From: Roseovarius sp. Pro17 | GTDB lineage: Bacteria; Pseudomonadota; Alphaproteobacteria; Rhodobacterales; Rhodobacteraceae | Direction of reading: 5' to 3' | DNA length: 64,000 nucleotides | NCBI RefSeq assembly: GCF_035599575.1 | Contig: NZ_CP141179.1 | Span: 1 to 64,000, forward strand | Translations under genes and position numbers: made by a program | Shown: piece after piece, positions 46,175 to 55,279 of the stretch | Layout: each line of letters begins with the position of its first letter | Position numbering within the stretch: the stretch's first letter is position 1 | The notes under the pieces: model-generated | Database searches by the model: none | Told to the model about the DNA's origin: nothing | Seen by the model: only the letters and a program-made list of their open reading frames with translations

Positions 46175-47353
46175 ATGACCCTCCCCATCAAACCCCCGCA
46201 TCTGGGCGAGCCTTACCTGCTCACCCCCGGTCCGCTGACCACGTCCCTCGCCACCAAGGAGGCGATGTTGCGGGACTGGGGTAGCTGGGACGACGATTTT
46301 CGTGGCATGACCCGCGATCTGCGGGACCGCCTGCTGGCCATGCTGGGAACGGGCAAGGACGATTTCGACTGCGTACCGATGCAGGGCAGTGGCACCTTCG
46401 CCGTCGAGGCGATGCTGGCCTCCTTCATTCCCCGCGATGGCAAGGTGCTGGTGCTGGCCAATGGCGCCTATGGCAAGCGAACTGTGCAGACGTTGGAATA
46501 TCTGGACCGCGCGCATGTCGTGCTGGACAAGGGCGACTACCTGCCCCCCCGCGGCGAGGAGGTGGCGCAGATCCTCGCAGACGATCCCGCCATCACCCAT
46601 GTCGTCGCCATCCATTGCGAAACGTCCAGCGGCATTCTGAACCCGGTCGAGGAAATTTCCGAGGCGACATATGCCGCAGGGCGCAAGCTGCTGATCGACT
46701 CGATGTCGGCCTTCGGCGCGATTGAACTCAAGCCGTCCGAGATCCGGTATGAGGCGCTGGTATCGTCGGCCAACAAATGCATCGAGGGTGTGCCGGGCTT
46801 TGGCTTTATCATCGCGCGCAAGGACGAGTTGGAGGCAGCCAAGGGCCGCAGCCACTCACTCAGCCTCGACGTGCATGCGCAATGGGCGCATATGAACAAG
46901 ACCGGTCAGTGGCGCTTTACGCCCCCCACGCATGTCGTCGCCGCGTTCCTCGTTGCCCTCAAGGCGCACGAGGAAGAGGGCGGCGTAGAGGGTCGCGGCG
47001 CACGCTATACCCGCAACCGTGACGTGATGGTCGAGGGGATGCGCAAGCTGGGGTTTGAGACATTGCTCAAGGATCGCTGGCTGTCGCCGATCATCGTCAC
47101 GTTCTTTTGCCCCGACGATGCCAATTTCGTCTTTGACCAGTTCTATGGTCTGATGAAGGACAAGGGTTTCATCATCTACCCCGGCAAGCTGACAGTCGTG
47201 GACAGTTTCCGCGTCGGTTGTATCGGGCAGATGGATGAACATGTGATGCGCAAGGTGGTCGAGGCCGCCGCCGCATCGCTTAAGGAAATGGGCGTCACCG
47301 ATGCCACACCGCCGGCCATCGCGCTGGAAGAACGCGCCAAGCTGGCTGCCTGA
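46175..47353 (+). CDS. phnW: 2-aminoethylphosphonate:pyruvate aminotransferase
   Basis: PhnW converts aminoethylphosphonate plus pyruvate to phosphonoacetaldehyde and alanine. The 392-residue class V aminotransferase has YLLTPGPLTTS near 14-24, QGSGTFAVEAM near 70-80, HCETSSGILNPV near 148-159, the cofactor Asp in IDSMSAFGA and the Schiff-base Lys201 in SSANKCIEGVPGFGF. CGGAG lies 9 bases before ATG 46175. It is followed by phnA and phnY in a short-gap operon. Confidence 0.93.
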   Translation: MTLPIKPPHLGEPYLLTPGPLTTSLATKEAMLRDWGSWDDDFRGMTRDLRDRLLAMLGTGKDDFDCVPMQGSGTFAVEAMLASFIPRDGKVLVLANGAYGKRTVQTLEYLDRAHVVLDKGDYLPPRGEEVAQILADDPAITHVVAIHCETSSGILNPVEEISEATYAAGRKLLIDSMSAFGAIELKPSEIRYEALVSSANKCIEGVPGFGFIIARKDELEAAKGRSHSLSLDVHAQWAHMNKTGQWRFTPPTHVVAAFLVALKAHEEEGGVEGRGARYTRNRDVMVEGMRKLGFETLLKDRWLSPIIVTFFCPDDANFVFDQFYGLMKDKGFIIYPGKLTVVDSFRVGCIGQMDEHVMRKVVEAAAASLKEMGVTDATPPAIALEERAKLAA

Positions 47354-47371
47354 ATTTTAAGGACCGAACAT

Positions 47372-48616
47372 ATGCCGATTACCAACTCCGTCACCGCCAA
47401 CGACCGCGAATATCCAGCGCCGAAGGTCTGCGCCATTGCCATCTGCCTCGACGGATGCGAGCCGGAATACCTGACCAAGGCGATCGCGGACGGTCTGATG
47501 CCGAACCTGCAAAAGATGCGTGAAACCGGTACCGACCGTTTGGCCCATTCGGTGATTCCGTCCTTTACCAACCCCAACAATCTCAGCATCGCGACGGGCC
47601 GCCCGCCCATCGTCCACGGGATTTGCGGCAACTACCTCTATGATCCGGACACCGGCGAAGAGGTGATGATGAACGACGTGCGCTTCTTGCGCGCGCCGAC
47701 TGTCTTTAGCAAGTTCTACGAAGCAGGCGCGCGCGTCGCCATCGTCACGGCCAAGGACAAGCTGCGCGCGCTGCTGGGTGCGGGCCTCAAATTCGACGAT
47801 GACCGCGCCAAGTGCTTCTCGGCCGAGAAGTCCGATACATCCACGCAGGCCGATCACGGCCAGGACGCCGCCAGCAAATGGCTGGGCATGGCACAGCCCG
47901 AGGTCTATTCTGCTGAATTGTCGGAGTTCGTCTTTGCCGCTGGCGTCAAGCTGCTGCGCGAATGGAAGCCGGACGTAATGTATCTGACGACCACCGACTA
48001 CGTTCAGCACAAATATGCGCCGGACGACGCAGAGGCGAAATCGTTCTACAAGATGTTCGACAAGTATCTGGGCGAGCTTGATGAAATGGGCGCGGCGATC
48101 GTGGTCACCGCCGATCACGGCATGAAACCCAAGCATGACGCCAATGGTGATCCGCAGGCCATCTATGTTCAGGATCTGATGGACGAATGGCTGGGCGAGG
48201 CGGCGGCGCGCGTCATTCTGCCAATCACCGACCCTTACGTCGTCCATCACGGCGCGCTGGGCGGCTTTGCCACCGCGTATCTGCCCAAAGGTGCCGACCG
48301 CGCGGACATCATCGCGCGCCTGAAAAAGCATGATGAACTGCTAGAAGTCATCGACAAGGAAGAGGCAGTGAAACGCTTTGAACTGCCCGAAGACCGCATC
48401 GGCGACATTGTCATGATTTCGACCGAGAACATGACCATCGGCACCTCCGAGCACCGCCACGATCTGGCCGCCCTGAACGAGCCGCTGCGCAGCCATGGTG
48501 GCCTGACCGAGCAGGTCGTGCCCTTCATCGTGAACCGCAAGATCGACTTGCCCACCAAGCCGGAATTGCGCAACTTCGATGCATTCTTCTACGCTACGAC
48601 TGCGGCGGCACTTTGA
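47372..48616 (+). CDS. phnA: Phosphonoacetate hydrolase
   Basis: PhnA hydrolyses phosphonoacetate to acetate and phosphate; it is a two-zinc enzyme of the alkaline-phosphatase superfamily. The 414-residue product shows the metal Asp in CLDGCEPEY near 30, the nucleophile Thr in [39 protein letters not shown] and the late His of [10 protein letters not shown]. It starts 18 bases after phnW with AAGGA upstream. Confidence 0.93.
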   Translation: MPITNSVTANDREYPAPKVCAIAICLDGCEPEYLTKAIADGLMPNLQKMRETGTDRLAHSVIPSFTNPNNLSIATGRPPIVHGICGNYLYDPDTGEEVMMNDVRFLRAPTVFSKFYEAGARVAIVTAKDKLRALLGAGLKFDDDRAKCFSAEKSDTSTQADHGQDAASKWLGMAQPEVYSAELSEFVFAAGVKLLREWKPDVMYLTTTDYVQHKYAPDDAEAKSFYKMFDKYLGELDEMGAAIVVTADHGMKPKHDANGDPQAIYVQDLMDEWLGEAAARVILPITDPYVVHHGALGGFATAYLPKGADRADIIARLKKHDELLEVIDKEEAVKRFELPEDRIGDIVMISTENMTIGTSEHRHDLAALNEPLRSHGGLTEQVVPFIVNRKIDLPTKPELRNFDAFFYATTAAAL

Positions 48617-48632
48617 TATGGAGGACTTGTCC

Positions 48633-50081
48633 TTGACCCAGATCGAGCCACGCCACGAGGGGATGCGCATTGGCGGTGAAATCGTCTTTACCGACGATGT
48701 TGTCGAGGTGCTTTTTCCCTACACCGAAGAGGTCATCGGCACCGTCCCGGCGGGCAAGGCCGAGCACGCGCGCAGGGCGTTCGAGATAGCCGCTAATTAC
48801 AAGCCGACCCTGACCCGATATGAGCGCAGCCAGATCCTGCACCGCGCGGGCGAACTGATCGGCGAGCGGCGCGAGTATCTGGCCAAATGGCTGGTGCTGG
48901 AGCTGGGCATTTGCCACCAGCACGCCATTTACGAGACGAAACGCGCGCAGGATGTCTATAATTTTGCATCCTCTCAGGCGCTGATCGACGACGGCGAGAT
49001 TTTCTCGTGCGACCTCACTCATAACGGCAAAGCGCGTAAAATCTTTACCATGCGCGAGCCGGTTCGTGTGATTTCGGCCATCACGCCGTTCAACCACCCG
49101 CTGAACATGGTCAGCCACAAGATCGCGCCGTCCATCGCCACGAACAATTGCATGGTCTGCAAGCCGACCGAATTGACCCCGCTGACCGCGATCGCGCTGG
49201 CCGATATCCTCTATGAGGCCGGCCTACCGCCCGAGATGTTCCAGATCGTCACCGGCCTGCCCGGCGACATCGGCGACGAAATGATCACCAACGATCATAT
49301 CGACATCATCACGTTCACCGGCGGTGTGCCGGTGGGCAAGATGATCGCGTCCAAGGCGGGCTATAAACGTCAGGCGCTGGAACTGGGAGGGAACGATCCG
49401 CTGATTATCTGTAACGACCTGACCGACGCTGATCTGGACAAGGCCGCGACCATCGCCGTTGCGGGCGCGACGGGCAATTCCGGCCAGCGCTGCACAGCGA
49501 TCAAGCGTATTCTGGTGCAGGAATCTGTAGGTGACCGCTTTGTCGCGCTGGTGCTGGAAAAGGCCAAAGCGATCCGTTTTGGCGATCCGCGAGATCCCGA
49601 TACCGAACTGGGCTGCGTCATCCACGCCAAGGCTGCCGAAACCTTTGAGAACCGCGTGCTCGATGCCGAGAAACAGGGCGCAAAAATCCTGTATCACCCC
49701 GAGCGCAAGGGCGCGCTGCTGCCACCCATTGTGGTCGATCACGTACCCCACGACAGCGAATTGGTGATGGAGGAAACCTTCGGGCCGATCATCCCGATCG
49801 TGCGTGTACCCGATGATGATGTCGAGGTGATGAGGATTTCGAACTCCACCCCCTTCGGCCTGTCGTCGGGTGTCTGCACCAACGATCTGAACCGCGCCAT
49901 CGCCTATATCAACGGGCTGGACGTAGGCACCTGCAACATCTGGGAACAGCCCGGCTACCGGATTGAAATGTCACCCTTTGGCGGGATCAAGGACAGCGGG
50001 AATGGCGTCAAGGAAGGCGTCATTGAGGCGATGAAATTCTTTACCAACGTCAAGACATACTCGCTGCCGTGGCCCGGATAA
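48633..50081 (+). CDS. phnY: Phosphonoacetaldehyde dehydrogenase
   Basis: PhnY oxidises phosphonoacetaldehyde to phosphonoacetate with NAD+. The protein (482 residues) is a typical aldehyde dehydrogenase: [32 protein letters not shown], the general-base Glu in [10 protein letters not shown], catalytic Cys in [12 protein letters not shown] and the C-terminal [14 protein letters not shown]. An ATG at 48618 is in frame, but the GGAGGA at 48620-48625 is inside it and sits seven bases before TTG 48633, so TTG is preferred; the upstream ATG remains possible. With PhnW and PhnA it completes the PhnWAY route. Confidence 0.9.
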   Translation: MTQIEPRHEGMRIGGEIVFTDDVVEVLFPYTEEVIGTVPAGKAEHARRAFEIAANYKPTLTRYERSQILHRAGELIGERREYLAKWLVLELGICHQHAIYETKRAQDVYNFASSQALIDDGEIFSCDLTHNGKARKIFTMREPVRVISAITPFNHPLNMVSHKIAPSIATNNCMVCKPTELTPLTAIALADILYEAGLPPEMFQIVTGLPGDIGDEMITNDHIDIITFTGGVPVGKMIASKAGYKRQALELGGNDPLIICNDLTDADLDKAATIAVAGATGNSGQRCTAIKRILVQESVGDRFVALVLEKAKAIRFGDPRDPDTELGCVIHAKAAETFENRVLDAEKQGAKILYHPERKGALLPPIVVDHVPHDSELVMEETFGPIIPIVRVPDDDVEVMRISNSTPFGLSSGVCTNDLNRAIAYINGLDVGTCNIWEQPGYRIEMSPFGGIKDSGNGVKEGVIEAMKFFTNVKTYSLPWPG

Positions 50082-50100
50082 TACTCTCTCCCCGAGACTT

Positions 50101-50129
50101 GAGGCCCGCTTGTCGGGCCTCTCTTTTTT
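50101..50129 (+). terminator. Rho-independent terminator after phnY
   Basis: GAGGCCCG (50101-50108) pairs with CGGGCCTC (50114-50121) across a 5-base loop and is followed by TCTTTTTT. It closes the phnWAY unit 19 bases after the phnY stop and 31 bases before the next gene. Confidence 0.88.
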
Positions 50130-50159
50130 GACGCCACAGGCACCCGAAGGCGAGGCACC

Positions 50160-51515
50160 ATGACCCAGATCGTTCACACCGAAGGCGAATCCAACACCTC
50201 GGACGCGCGTCAGGCGTGGCTAAAGAAGTCCATCGGCTCGAACTCCGCACCGCTCCTACAACGCGACTCCGACGCCTTCCTGCATCAGAGCCTCTCTAGC
50301 CCTTGCGTGTCGACCATCGCCAAGGCCGAAGGCATCTGGATCGAGGATTTGGATGGCCGTCGCTTCATGGATTTCCACGGCAATTCGGTGCACCATATCG
50401 GGTACGGGCATCCCCGACTAAAGGCCGCCATCGCCGCTCAGATGGATGAGTTGCCATTCGCACCGCGCCGTTTCACTAACGAACCTGCGGTGCAGTTGGC
50501 CGAAAAACTGGCCGAAATTGCGCCGGGCGATCTGGGCAAGACTCTCTTTACCACCGGCGGATCGGACGCCAACGAAGTGGCGCTGAAAATCGCGCGCGCC
50601 GCGACAGGGCGGTTCAAGACGGTCAGCTTCTGGGATGCCTTCCATGGCGCCGGCATGGGCGCGGCCAGCGTCGGTGGCGAGGCGACCTTTCGCAGCCACA
50701 TCGCCGGACCTCTCATCTCCGGTGCCGAGCATGTCGCGCCTTTTGCCTGCTATCGCTGCCCCTATAATCACTCAGGTCCGGACGTCTGCGGCCTCGCCTG
50801 CGCCAAGATGGTCGACTATGTTTTAGAGCGCGAAGGCGACGTCGCAGCCGTCATAGCCGAGCCGATGCGCGCCGTCCCTTACGTGCCGCCTCCCGGCTTT
50901 TGGAAGGCCGTGCGCGAGTCCTGTGATCGTCATGGTGCGCTGCTGATCCTCGACGAAATTCCGACAGGTCTGGGCAAGACGGGCCGCATGTTCGCGTTTG
51001 AGCATGACGACGTAATTCCGGATATTGTCACCATGGGCAAGGCACTAGGCGGAGGTATCCTGCCTATCGCCGCCTGCGTCGCGCGGCGTGATCTGGATGT
51101 ATGCGGCGATTTTGCCATCGGGCATTACACGCATGAGAAAAACCCCGTGACCGCCCGCGCAGCGCTGACCACGCTGGAAATCATCGAGGACGAAAACCTT
51201 GTCGAACGCTCAGCAGAGTTGGGCGATTATGCGATGGACCTGTTGAGGGATCGGCTGAATGGCTGCCCGATTGTCGGTGACATTCGCGGGCGCGGCCTGA
51301 TGTTCGGCGTCGAGATTGTGCAGAATCGGGGCGACAAGACGCAAGGCAATGCGCTGGCCGAGGGCATCTACTATGCCTGCCTTGATGCGGGCCTCAGCTT
51401 CAAGATATCCCAAGGCTGTGTTTTGACCTTGTCACCGCCGCTGACCATCCCAAAGGGCGATCTTGACCGTGCGCTCGAGATCGTTGTGGCGGCGATCAAG
51501 GACGCAGCAAACTGA
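50160..51515 (+). CDS. pbfA: Class-III aminotransferase-fold PLP enzyme, probable PbfA (1-hydroxy-2-aminoethylphosphonate lyase)
   Basis: PbfA is a PLP ammonia-lyase that turns (R)-1-hydroxy-2-aminoethylphosphonate into phosphonoacetaldehyde, feeding it into the PhnY-PhnA route. The 451-residue protein has the class-III fold: FTTGGSDANEVALKIAR near 124-140, LLILDEIPTGLGKTGRMFAF near 260-279 and the PLP Lys near 293 in TMGKALGGGI. Two CxxC-like pairs (CYRCPYNHSGPDVCGLAC) are notable. The function is inferred from its position directly after phnWAY; an ordinary aminotransferase cannot be excluded. Confidence 0.78.
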   Translation: MTQIVHTEGESNTSDARQAWLKKSIGSNSAPLLQRDSDAFLHQSLSSPCVSTIAKAEGIWIEDLDGRRFMDFHGNSVHHIGYGHPRLKAAIAAQMDELPFAPRRFTNEPAVQLAEKLAEIAPGDLGKTLFTTGGSDANEVALKIARAATGRFKTVSFWDAFHGAGMGAASVGGEATFRSHIAGPLISGAEHVAPFACYRCPYNHSGPDVCGLACAKMVDYVLEREGDVAAVIAEPMRAVPYVPPPGFWKAVRESCDRHGALLILDEIPTGLGKTGRMFAFEHDDVIPDIVTMGKALGGGILPIAACVARRDLDVCGDFAIGHYTHEKNPVTARAALTTLEIIEDENLVERSAELGDYAMDLLRDRLNGCPIVGDIRGRGLMFGVEIVQNRGDKTQGNALAEGIYYACLDAGLSFKISQGCVLTLSPPLTIPKGDLDRALEIVVAAIKDAAN

Positions 51516-51532
51516 CCCTCACCGTCAGCCTG

Positions 51533-52351
51533 ATGGTACTCTGCGCCGCCATGCTTCATGCGCTGTGGAATGCGGTGATGAAGGGAGCAGGGGATCGCGC
51601 GTTGACCACCGGGCTGCTCGCGATTGGGCAGGGGGCATTCGGCCTGACGCTGGCGCTGTTTTCGGCGCGTATGTCGATGGCGGCACTGCCGTGGCTGATC
51701 GCGTCCATCGTCATTCACTGGGGCTATTTCTATCTGCTGAATGTTGCATATCGGCTGGGCGATCTTAGCCTGATCTATCCCATTTCGCGCGGCCTTGCAC
51801 CGCTCGTGGTGGCGCTGGCGGCGCAGATCTGGGTGGGTGAGGTGCTACCGCTTTACGCATGGGCCGGAATCGTCGCAATCAGTGTCGGCATATCGGTCCT
51901 GTCTTATCCGGTGCTGCATGGCGCCCTGCCAATGGGTGGCGTGCTGGCGGCGGTCGGGGTGGGGCTGATCGTGGCCAGCTATACGCTGATCGACGGTATG
52001 GGCGTGCGCGCATCCGGCAATGCGGTGGGCTACATCGCGTGGGTCTTTGTCGGCAATCTGACCGTGGCGATGTATGTGTTTCCGCGCCGGATGGAACGAC
52101 TGCGTGCGTTGCCGGTCAAAACAATCGCTCTGGGCCTGTTGGGGGGCGTGATATCGGGCTGCGGTTATGGCCTGGTGCTGTATGCCAAGACGCTGGCACC
52201 CCTCGGCCTCGTCTCGGCGTTGCGCGAGACGTCGGTGATCTTTGCCGCGATGATCGGGGTTCTATGGTTCGGCGAAGGGCCGCGCGCACGGCGACTGGTG
52301 GCAGCTGGGATCGTTGCGGTCGGAATCGTACTGATCGCCGGTCACGGATAG
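51533..52351 (+). CDS. EamA/DMT-family transporter
   Basis: The 272-residue protein has ten membrane spans in two EamA repeats (first NAVMKGAGDRALTTGLLAIG; second GVGLIVASYTLIDGMGVRAS). DMT transporters usually export metabolites. It follows pbfA with no gap. ATG 51533 is used here; a CTG at 51512, overlapping the pbfA stop and preceded by AAGGA, would add seven residues and give better spacing. Its substrate is unknown; export of an alanine or phosphonate by-product would fit. Confidence 0.82.
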   Translation: MVLCAAMLHALWNAVMKGAGDRALTTGLLAIGQGAFGLTLALFSARMSMAALPWLIASIVIHWGYFYLLNVAYRLGDLSLIYPISRGLAPLVVALAAQIWVGEVLPLYAWAGIVAISVGISVLSYPVLHGALPMGGVLAAVGVGLIVASYTLIDGMGVRASGNAVGYIAWVFVGNLTVAMYVFPRRMERLRALPVKTIALGLLGGVISGCGYGLVLYAKTLAPLGLVSALRETSVIFAAMIGVLWFGEGPRARRLVAAGIVAVGIVLIAGHG

Positions 52352-53349
52352 GTAGCGCCCGGCTGATCCTGTAGGCGCGGATCAGTGGATTTGACCAGCA
52401 CGGGCCGCCCCTCAATCATCTCGTTGCAGCGCTCCAATGTCTCGCGCTCCAGCCGCTCCATCGCCTCGGCGGTGTAAAACGTCAGGTGCGGCGACAGGAT
52501 CACGTTGTCCATCTCAAAGAGCGGGCTGATCATATGGCCGTCGCGGCGCAGAGGCTCGTCGCTGAAAACATCCAGACCCGCACCTGCGATCCATCCCTCC
52601 TGCAATGCGCGTACCAGCGCCGCCTCGTCCACGATGGCCCCGCGCGAGACGTTGATGAGGTGGGCGTGGGGCTGCATCGCGCGCAGTTCGGCCTCGCCGA
52701 TCAGGTGGTGGGTGTTGGCGTTCAGAACGCAGTGGATACTGATAATATCGGCTTGCGCCAGAAGATCGAGCAGCGTCTCGCACCGGGTCACGCCGACCGC
52801 CTCCATGTCACTGGCGGGCGTATGAGGGCTGTAGGCGATCACGTTGGCGCGGAATCCCTGTCCGCACATTCGCGCCATGCTGCGCCCGATTTTACCAAAG
52901 CCGACGATGCCGATAGTTTTGCCCGCAATATCGTTGCCCATCCATGTCGGCTCGGGCCAGGCCCAGCCATCGGCGCGCATTTTGCGGTCCAGCGGGATCA
53001 GCTTTCTGGCCAGCGCGATCATCAGCGCAAAGGCGCCCTCGGCCACCGTTTCTTCGGCATATTCGGGGATGTTGACGACCGTGATACCGCGCGCCTTGGC
53101 GGCAGGGATGTCGATAGCGTCGATACCTACGCCGTATTTGACGATGCCGCGCAGGTTGGGCGCGGCGTCGATCACGCGGACGGTTATGGGAGTGTAGCAC
53201 ATCAGCAGCAGGTCGGCGTCCGCCACCGCGGCGATGAGGCTATCCTCATCTATTCCATCAGGCAGCGTGACCAGATCGTGGCCTGCATCCCTCAGCGCGG
53301 TATCGGTAATAGGGGTTTGCAGCTCGGCGTCGGTGCGAACGATCTTCAT
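52342..53349 (-). CDS. D-2-hydroxyacid dehydrogenase family protein
   Basis: The 335-residue NAD-dependent enzyme has the Rossmann motif GIVGFGKIGRSMARM near 149-163 and the catalytic triad positions Arg (NVSRGAIVDEAAL), Glu and His (LSPHLTFYTAEAM). It resembles the C-terminal-binding-protein/phosphoglycerate dehydrogenase branch. It is the second gene of a minus-strand pair with an FAD oxidase (9-base gap) and its end overlaps the DMT transporter by about 10 bases. The substrate is not defined; a hydroxylated phosphonate or its carbon product is possible but speculative. Confidence 0.85.
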   Translation of the reverse strand: MKIVRTDAELQTPITDTALRDAGHDLVTLPDGIDEDSLIAAVADADLLLMCYTPITVRVIDAAPNLRGIVKYGVGIDAIDIPAAKARGITVVNIPEYAEETVAEGAFALMIALARKLIPLDRKMRADGWAWPEPTWMGNDIAGKTIGIVGFGKIGRSMARMCGQGFRANVIAYSPHTPASDMEAVGVTRCETLLDLLAQADIISIHCVLNANTHHLIGEAELRAMQPHAHLINVSRGAIVDEAALVRALQEGWIAGAGLDVFSDEPLRRDGHMISPLFEMDNVILSPHLTFYTAEAMERLERETLERCNEMIEGRPVLVKSTDPRLQDQPGATYP

Positions 53350-53358
53350 GGGGAATCC

Positions 53359-54576
53359 CTAAATGATGGCGGTCTCAGCATAGGGTCTGCCCTCTGTGAT
53401 CCGCTCGAAATGGAATGGGGTCAGATCCAGCGTGCGATACTGCCCATGCACCAGCCATTCGGCCATACCAAGCCCCATGGCGGGCGCTTGCTGTAGCCCG
53501 TGGCCGGAGAATCCGTTCAAAAACAGAAAGTTGCTCAGCTCAGGATGTGGGCCGCAAATGGCGTTATGGTCAAAGGTATTCATGGCATAGTGCCCGGCCC
53601 ATTCGCGCAGGACGCGGATCGCCTCGAATTGCGGGATACGCGTGGCGATGGCGGGCCAGACGTGGTCCATCCAAATGCTATGGTCCATGTCAAAATCGTC
53701 CGGATCGACCGCCGGATCAATATGGCTATGGGCGCCCGCCATATAGGTATCGCGCCCATCCTGCCGGATGTGCACGCCCGAAGGGTCCACCGTCAGCGGC
53801 AATTCGCGGCTCAGCGGCTGCTCGGCCGAGAACGTCCACGTATAGCGCTTGCGAGGTTCCACCGGGATGTCGATGCCCGCCATCGCCGCCGTGCGCGCGG
53901 CGCGCGGGCCGGTCGCGTTGACCAATTGGCCGCAGGCGATGGCATCGCCCGACGCAAGCGTGACGCTTGTCACCCGGCCCTTGTCATGATGGATCGCTGT
54001 CACCTCGCCTGCCAGAAACTCGACGCCGCGCTCGCGCGCGGAACGGCGCCACCAGTCAAAGACGGCCATATAGTCCCAATAGCCCTCATCCTTGAGGTTG
54101 ATGCTGCCCAGCACCAGATCGTCCACCGCGTAGAACGGATATTCGGCGGCCAGTTCATCCGGCGTCATCAGCCGCGTTTCGGCCCCTTCGGCGCGCTGGA
54201 CGGCATGGCTGGCACGAAGGGCATCTGCGCCAGCCTCGGTATCGGCCAGATACATATAGCCGTAATTCTGAATCTTTAGCTGCGGTACGCGAGGGTCATC
54301 ACCCATATAGCTGCGCAGGTTCTGGATGAAATCGGCCCCAAACTGCGAGATGCGCACATTCAGCGCTGAACTGAACTGCTGGCGGATGCAGGAATTCGTG
54401 TGCCCGGTCGAACATTTCTCGTAAGTCGGATCACGGTCGATCACCAGAATGCGCCCGTCGAAATCCGCATCGCTCGCAGTGAACCACGCCGCAGCCGCAC
54501 CCATCATTGCGCCGCCTATGATAATCACGTCATAGGCGTCATGGGCGGGGGACGACACATAGCTATTGGGCGGCAT
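53359..54576 (-). CDS. FAD-dependent amine oxidase (sarcosine-oxidase/DAO family)
   Basis: The 405-residue flavoprotein has the dinucleotide motif DVIIIGGAMMGAAAAWF near 15-31, STGHTNSCIRQQFS near 57-70 and the C-terminal FLNGFSGHGLQQAPAMG. No GcvT domain is present. Phosphonate loci often carry such FAD enzymes (PbfC/PbfD types) that oxidise N-methyl-aminoethylphosphonate directly to phosphonoacetaldehyde; this is a candidate by context, while sarcosine or another N-methyl amino acid is the alternative. It heads the minus-strand pair with the hydroxyacid dehydrogenase. Confidence 0.83.
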   Translation of the reverse strand: MPPNSYVSSPAHDAYDVIIIGGAMMGAAAAWFTASDADFDGRILVIDRDPTYEKCSTGHTNSCIRQQFSSALNVRISQFGADFIQNLRSYMGDDPRVPQLKIQNYGYMYLADTEAGADALRASHAVQRAEGAETRLMTPDELAAEYPFYAVDDLVLGSINLKDEGYWDYMAVFDWWRRSARERGVEFLAGEVTAIHHDKGRVTSVTLASGDAIACGQLVNATGPRAARTAAMAGIDIPVEPRKRYTWTFSAEQPLSRELPLTVDPSGVHIRQDGRDTYMAGAHSHIDPAVDPDDFDMDHSIWMDHVWPAIATRIPQFEAIRVLREWAGHYAMNTFDHNAICGPHPELSNFLFLNGFSGHGLQQAPAMGLGMAEWLVHGQYRTLDLTPFHFERITEGRPYAETAII

Positions 54577-54676
54577 CTTGGTGTCTCCTGAAGGGGGCGC
54601 GCAGATCGACTTTCGTCAGGCGCGCGGCAAAAGGCAAGTCCTGTGGAATTGACAGAGGTCGGCAGGTTTTTGTTTC

Positions 54677-54718
54677 CGACTAAAAAAGTCGAATTGACAT
54701 AGCTGACTGAATCACTCA
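54677..54718 (+). promoter_or_regulatory. Candidate iron-responsive promoter upstream of the hemP microgenes
   Basis: TTGACA at 54694-54699 provides a -35 box. TGACTGAATCACTCA at 54704-54718 is a near-perfect 15-bp palindrome of the form TGA-N9-TCA, the core proposed for RirA iron boxes. It overlaps the region where a -10 box would fall. A second small dyad CGACT/AGTCG lies at 54677-54691. Iron control of hemP is well established elsewhere; the regulator here is inferred. Confidence 0.5.
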
Positions 54719-54806
54719 GATTTATTTCTGTGCCAGCCACCTCGACTCGGGACATGTCTTGAGATTCGGGGAAGCCGACGGATATTTATAGATCAGGACG
54801 CGCGCC

Positions 54807-54977
54807 ATGCTGTTCCAAAAACCACCCTTGCAAACCCCTGCCGACCCGGCGCGGACCAGTGCGCGCCCCGGCGCCGCCGAGATTGTGCAGCGCTGGCAGG
54901 AGGATGCCGGGATCGAGGGCGCTGCCCTTGAATGGATGCTGGACCGTACGCGCCCGCCGCAGGAGGCCCGGCCATGA
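54807..54977 (+). CDS. Uncharacterised 56-residue protein upstream of hemP
   Basis: The frame encodes MLFQKPPLQTPADPARTSAR and continues with an amphipathic C-terminal half (AAEIVQRWQEDAGIEGAALE, WMLDRTRPP). It has no signal peptide or membrane span and no family I recognise. Its TGA overlaps the hemP ATG by four bases (ATGA), the sign of a translationally coupled operon, which is the main reason to consider it real. There is no strong Shine-Dalgarno sequence; CAGGACG lies 13 bases before the ATG. Confidence 0.5.
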   Translation: MLFQKPPLQTPADPARTSARPGAAEIVQRWQEDAGIEGAALEWMLDRTRPPQEARP

Positions 54978-55141
54978 CGCTTCAGCCCAAGACCATCGAA
55001 ATCAGTAACGCGGCGGACAATCTGCCCACCTATGACGCCCGGCATCTGGTGCTGGACGGCGATCAGGCGCGCATCGTGTTCGAGGACAAGGTTTACAATT
55101 TGCGAATAACGCGCGCCGGCAAGTTGATCCTGACGAAATGA
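54974..55141 (+). CDS. hemP: Hemin uptake protein HemP
   Basis: The 55-residue protein ends ARIVFEDKVYNLRITRAG and KLILTK, the signature of the HemP family (beta-hairpin protein needed for haem-uptake regulation or function). GCAGGAGGC supplies a strong ribosome-binding site within the previous gene. It overlaps both neighbours by four bases. No haem receptor or TonB system is next to it; a broken imelysin gene follows, so the iron locus appears shortened. Confidence 0.85.
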   Translation: MTLQPKTIEISNAADNLPTYDARHLVLDGDQARIVFEDKVYNLRITRAGKLILTK

Positions 55142-55266
55142 GCGGCCGTTGCTCACCGATCCTCACCACGCTGGCCTGCGAATGTGGGCTGACGATGAAA
55201 TGCTTCGCGCTGGCCGCGCCGCGCGACATTGCGCGGATAGCCTCGGCGTTTGCCGCATTGCACTAA
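55138..55266 (+). CDS. Uncharacterised 42-residue cysteine-bearing protein downstream of hemP
   Basis: The frame starts inside the hemP stop (ATGA) and encodes MSGRCSPILTTLACECGLTM, then KCFALAAPRDIARIASAFAA and LH. Cysteines at 5, 14, 16 and 22 could bind a metal or haem. I do not recognise the family. It may be a genuine microprotein or the truncated start of a lost gene. Translational coupling to hemP is the best support. Confidence 0.45.
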   Translation: MSGRCSPILTTLACECGLTMKCFALAAPRDIARIASAFAALH

Positions 55267-55279
55267 AGGACAGATCTAC

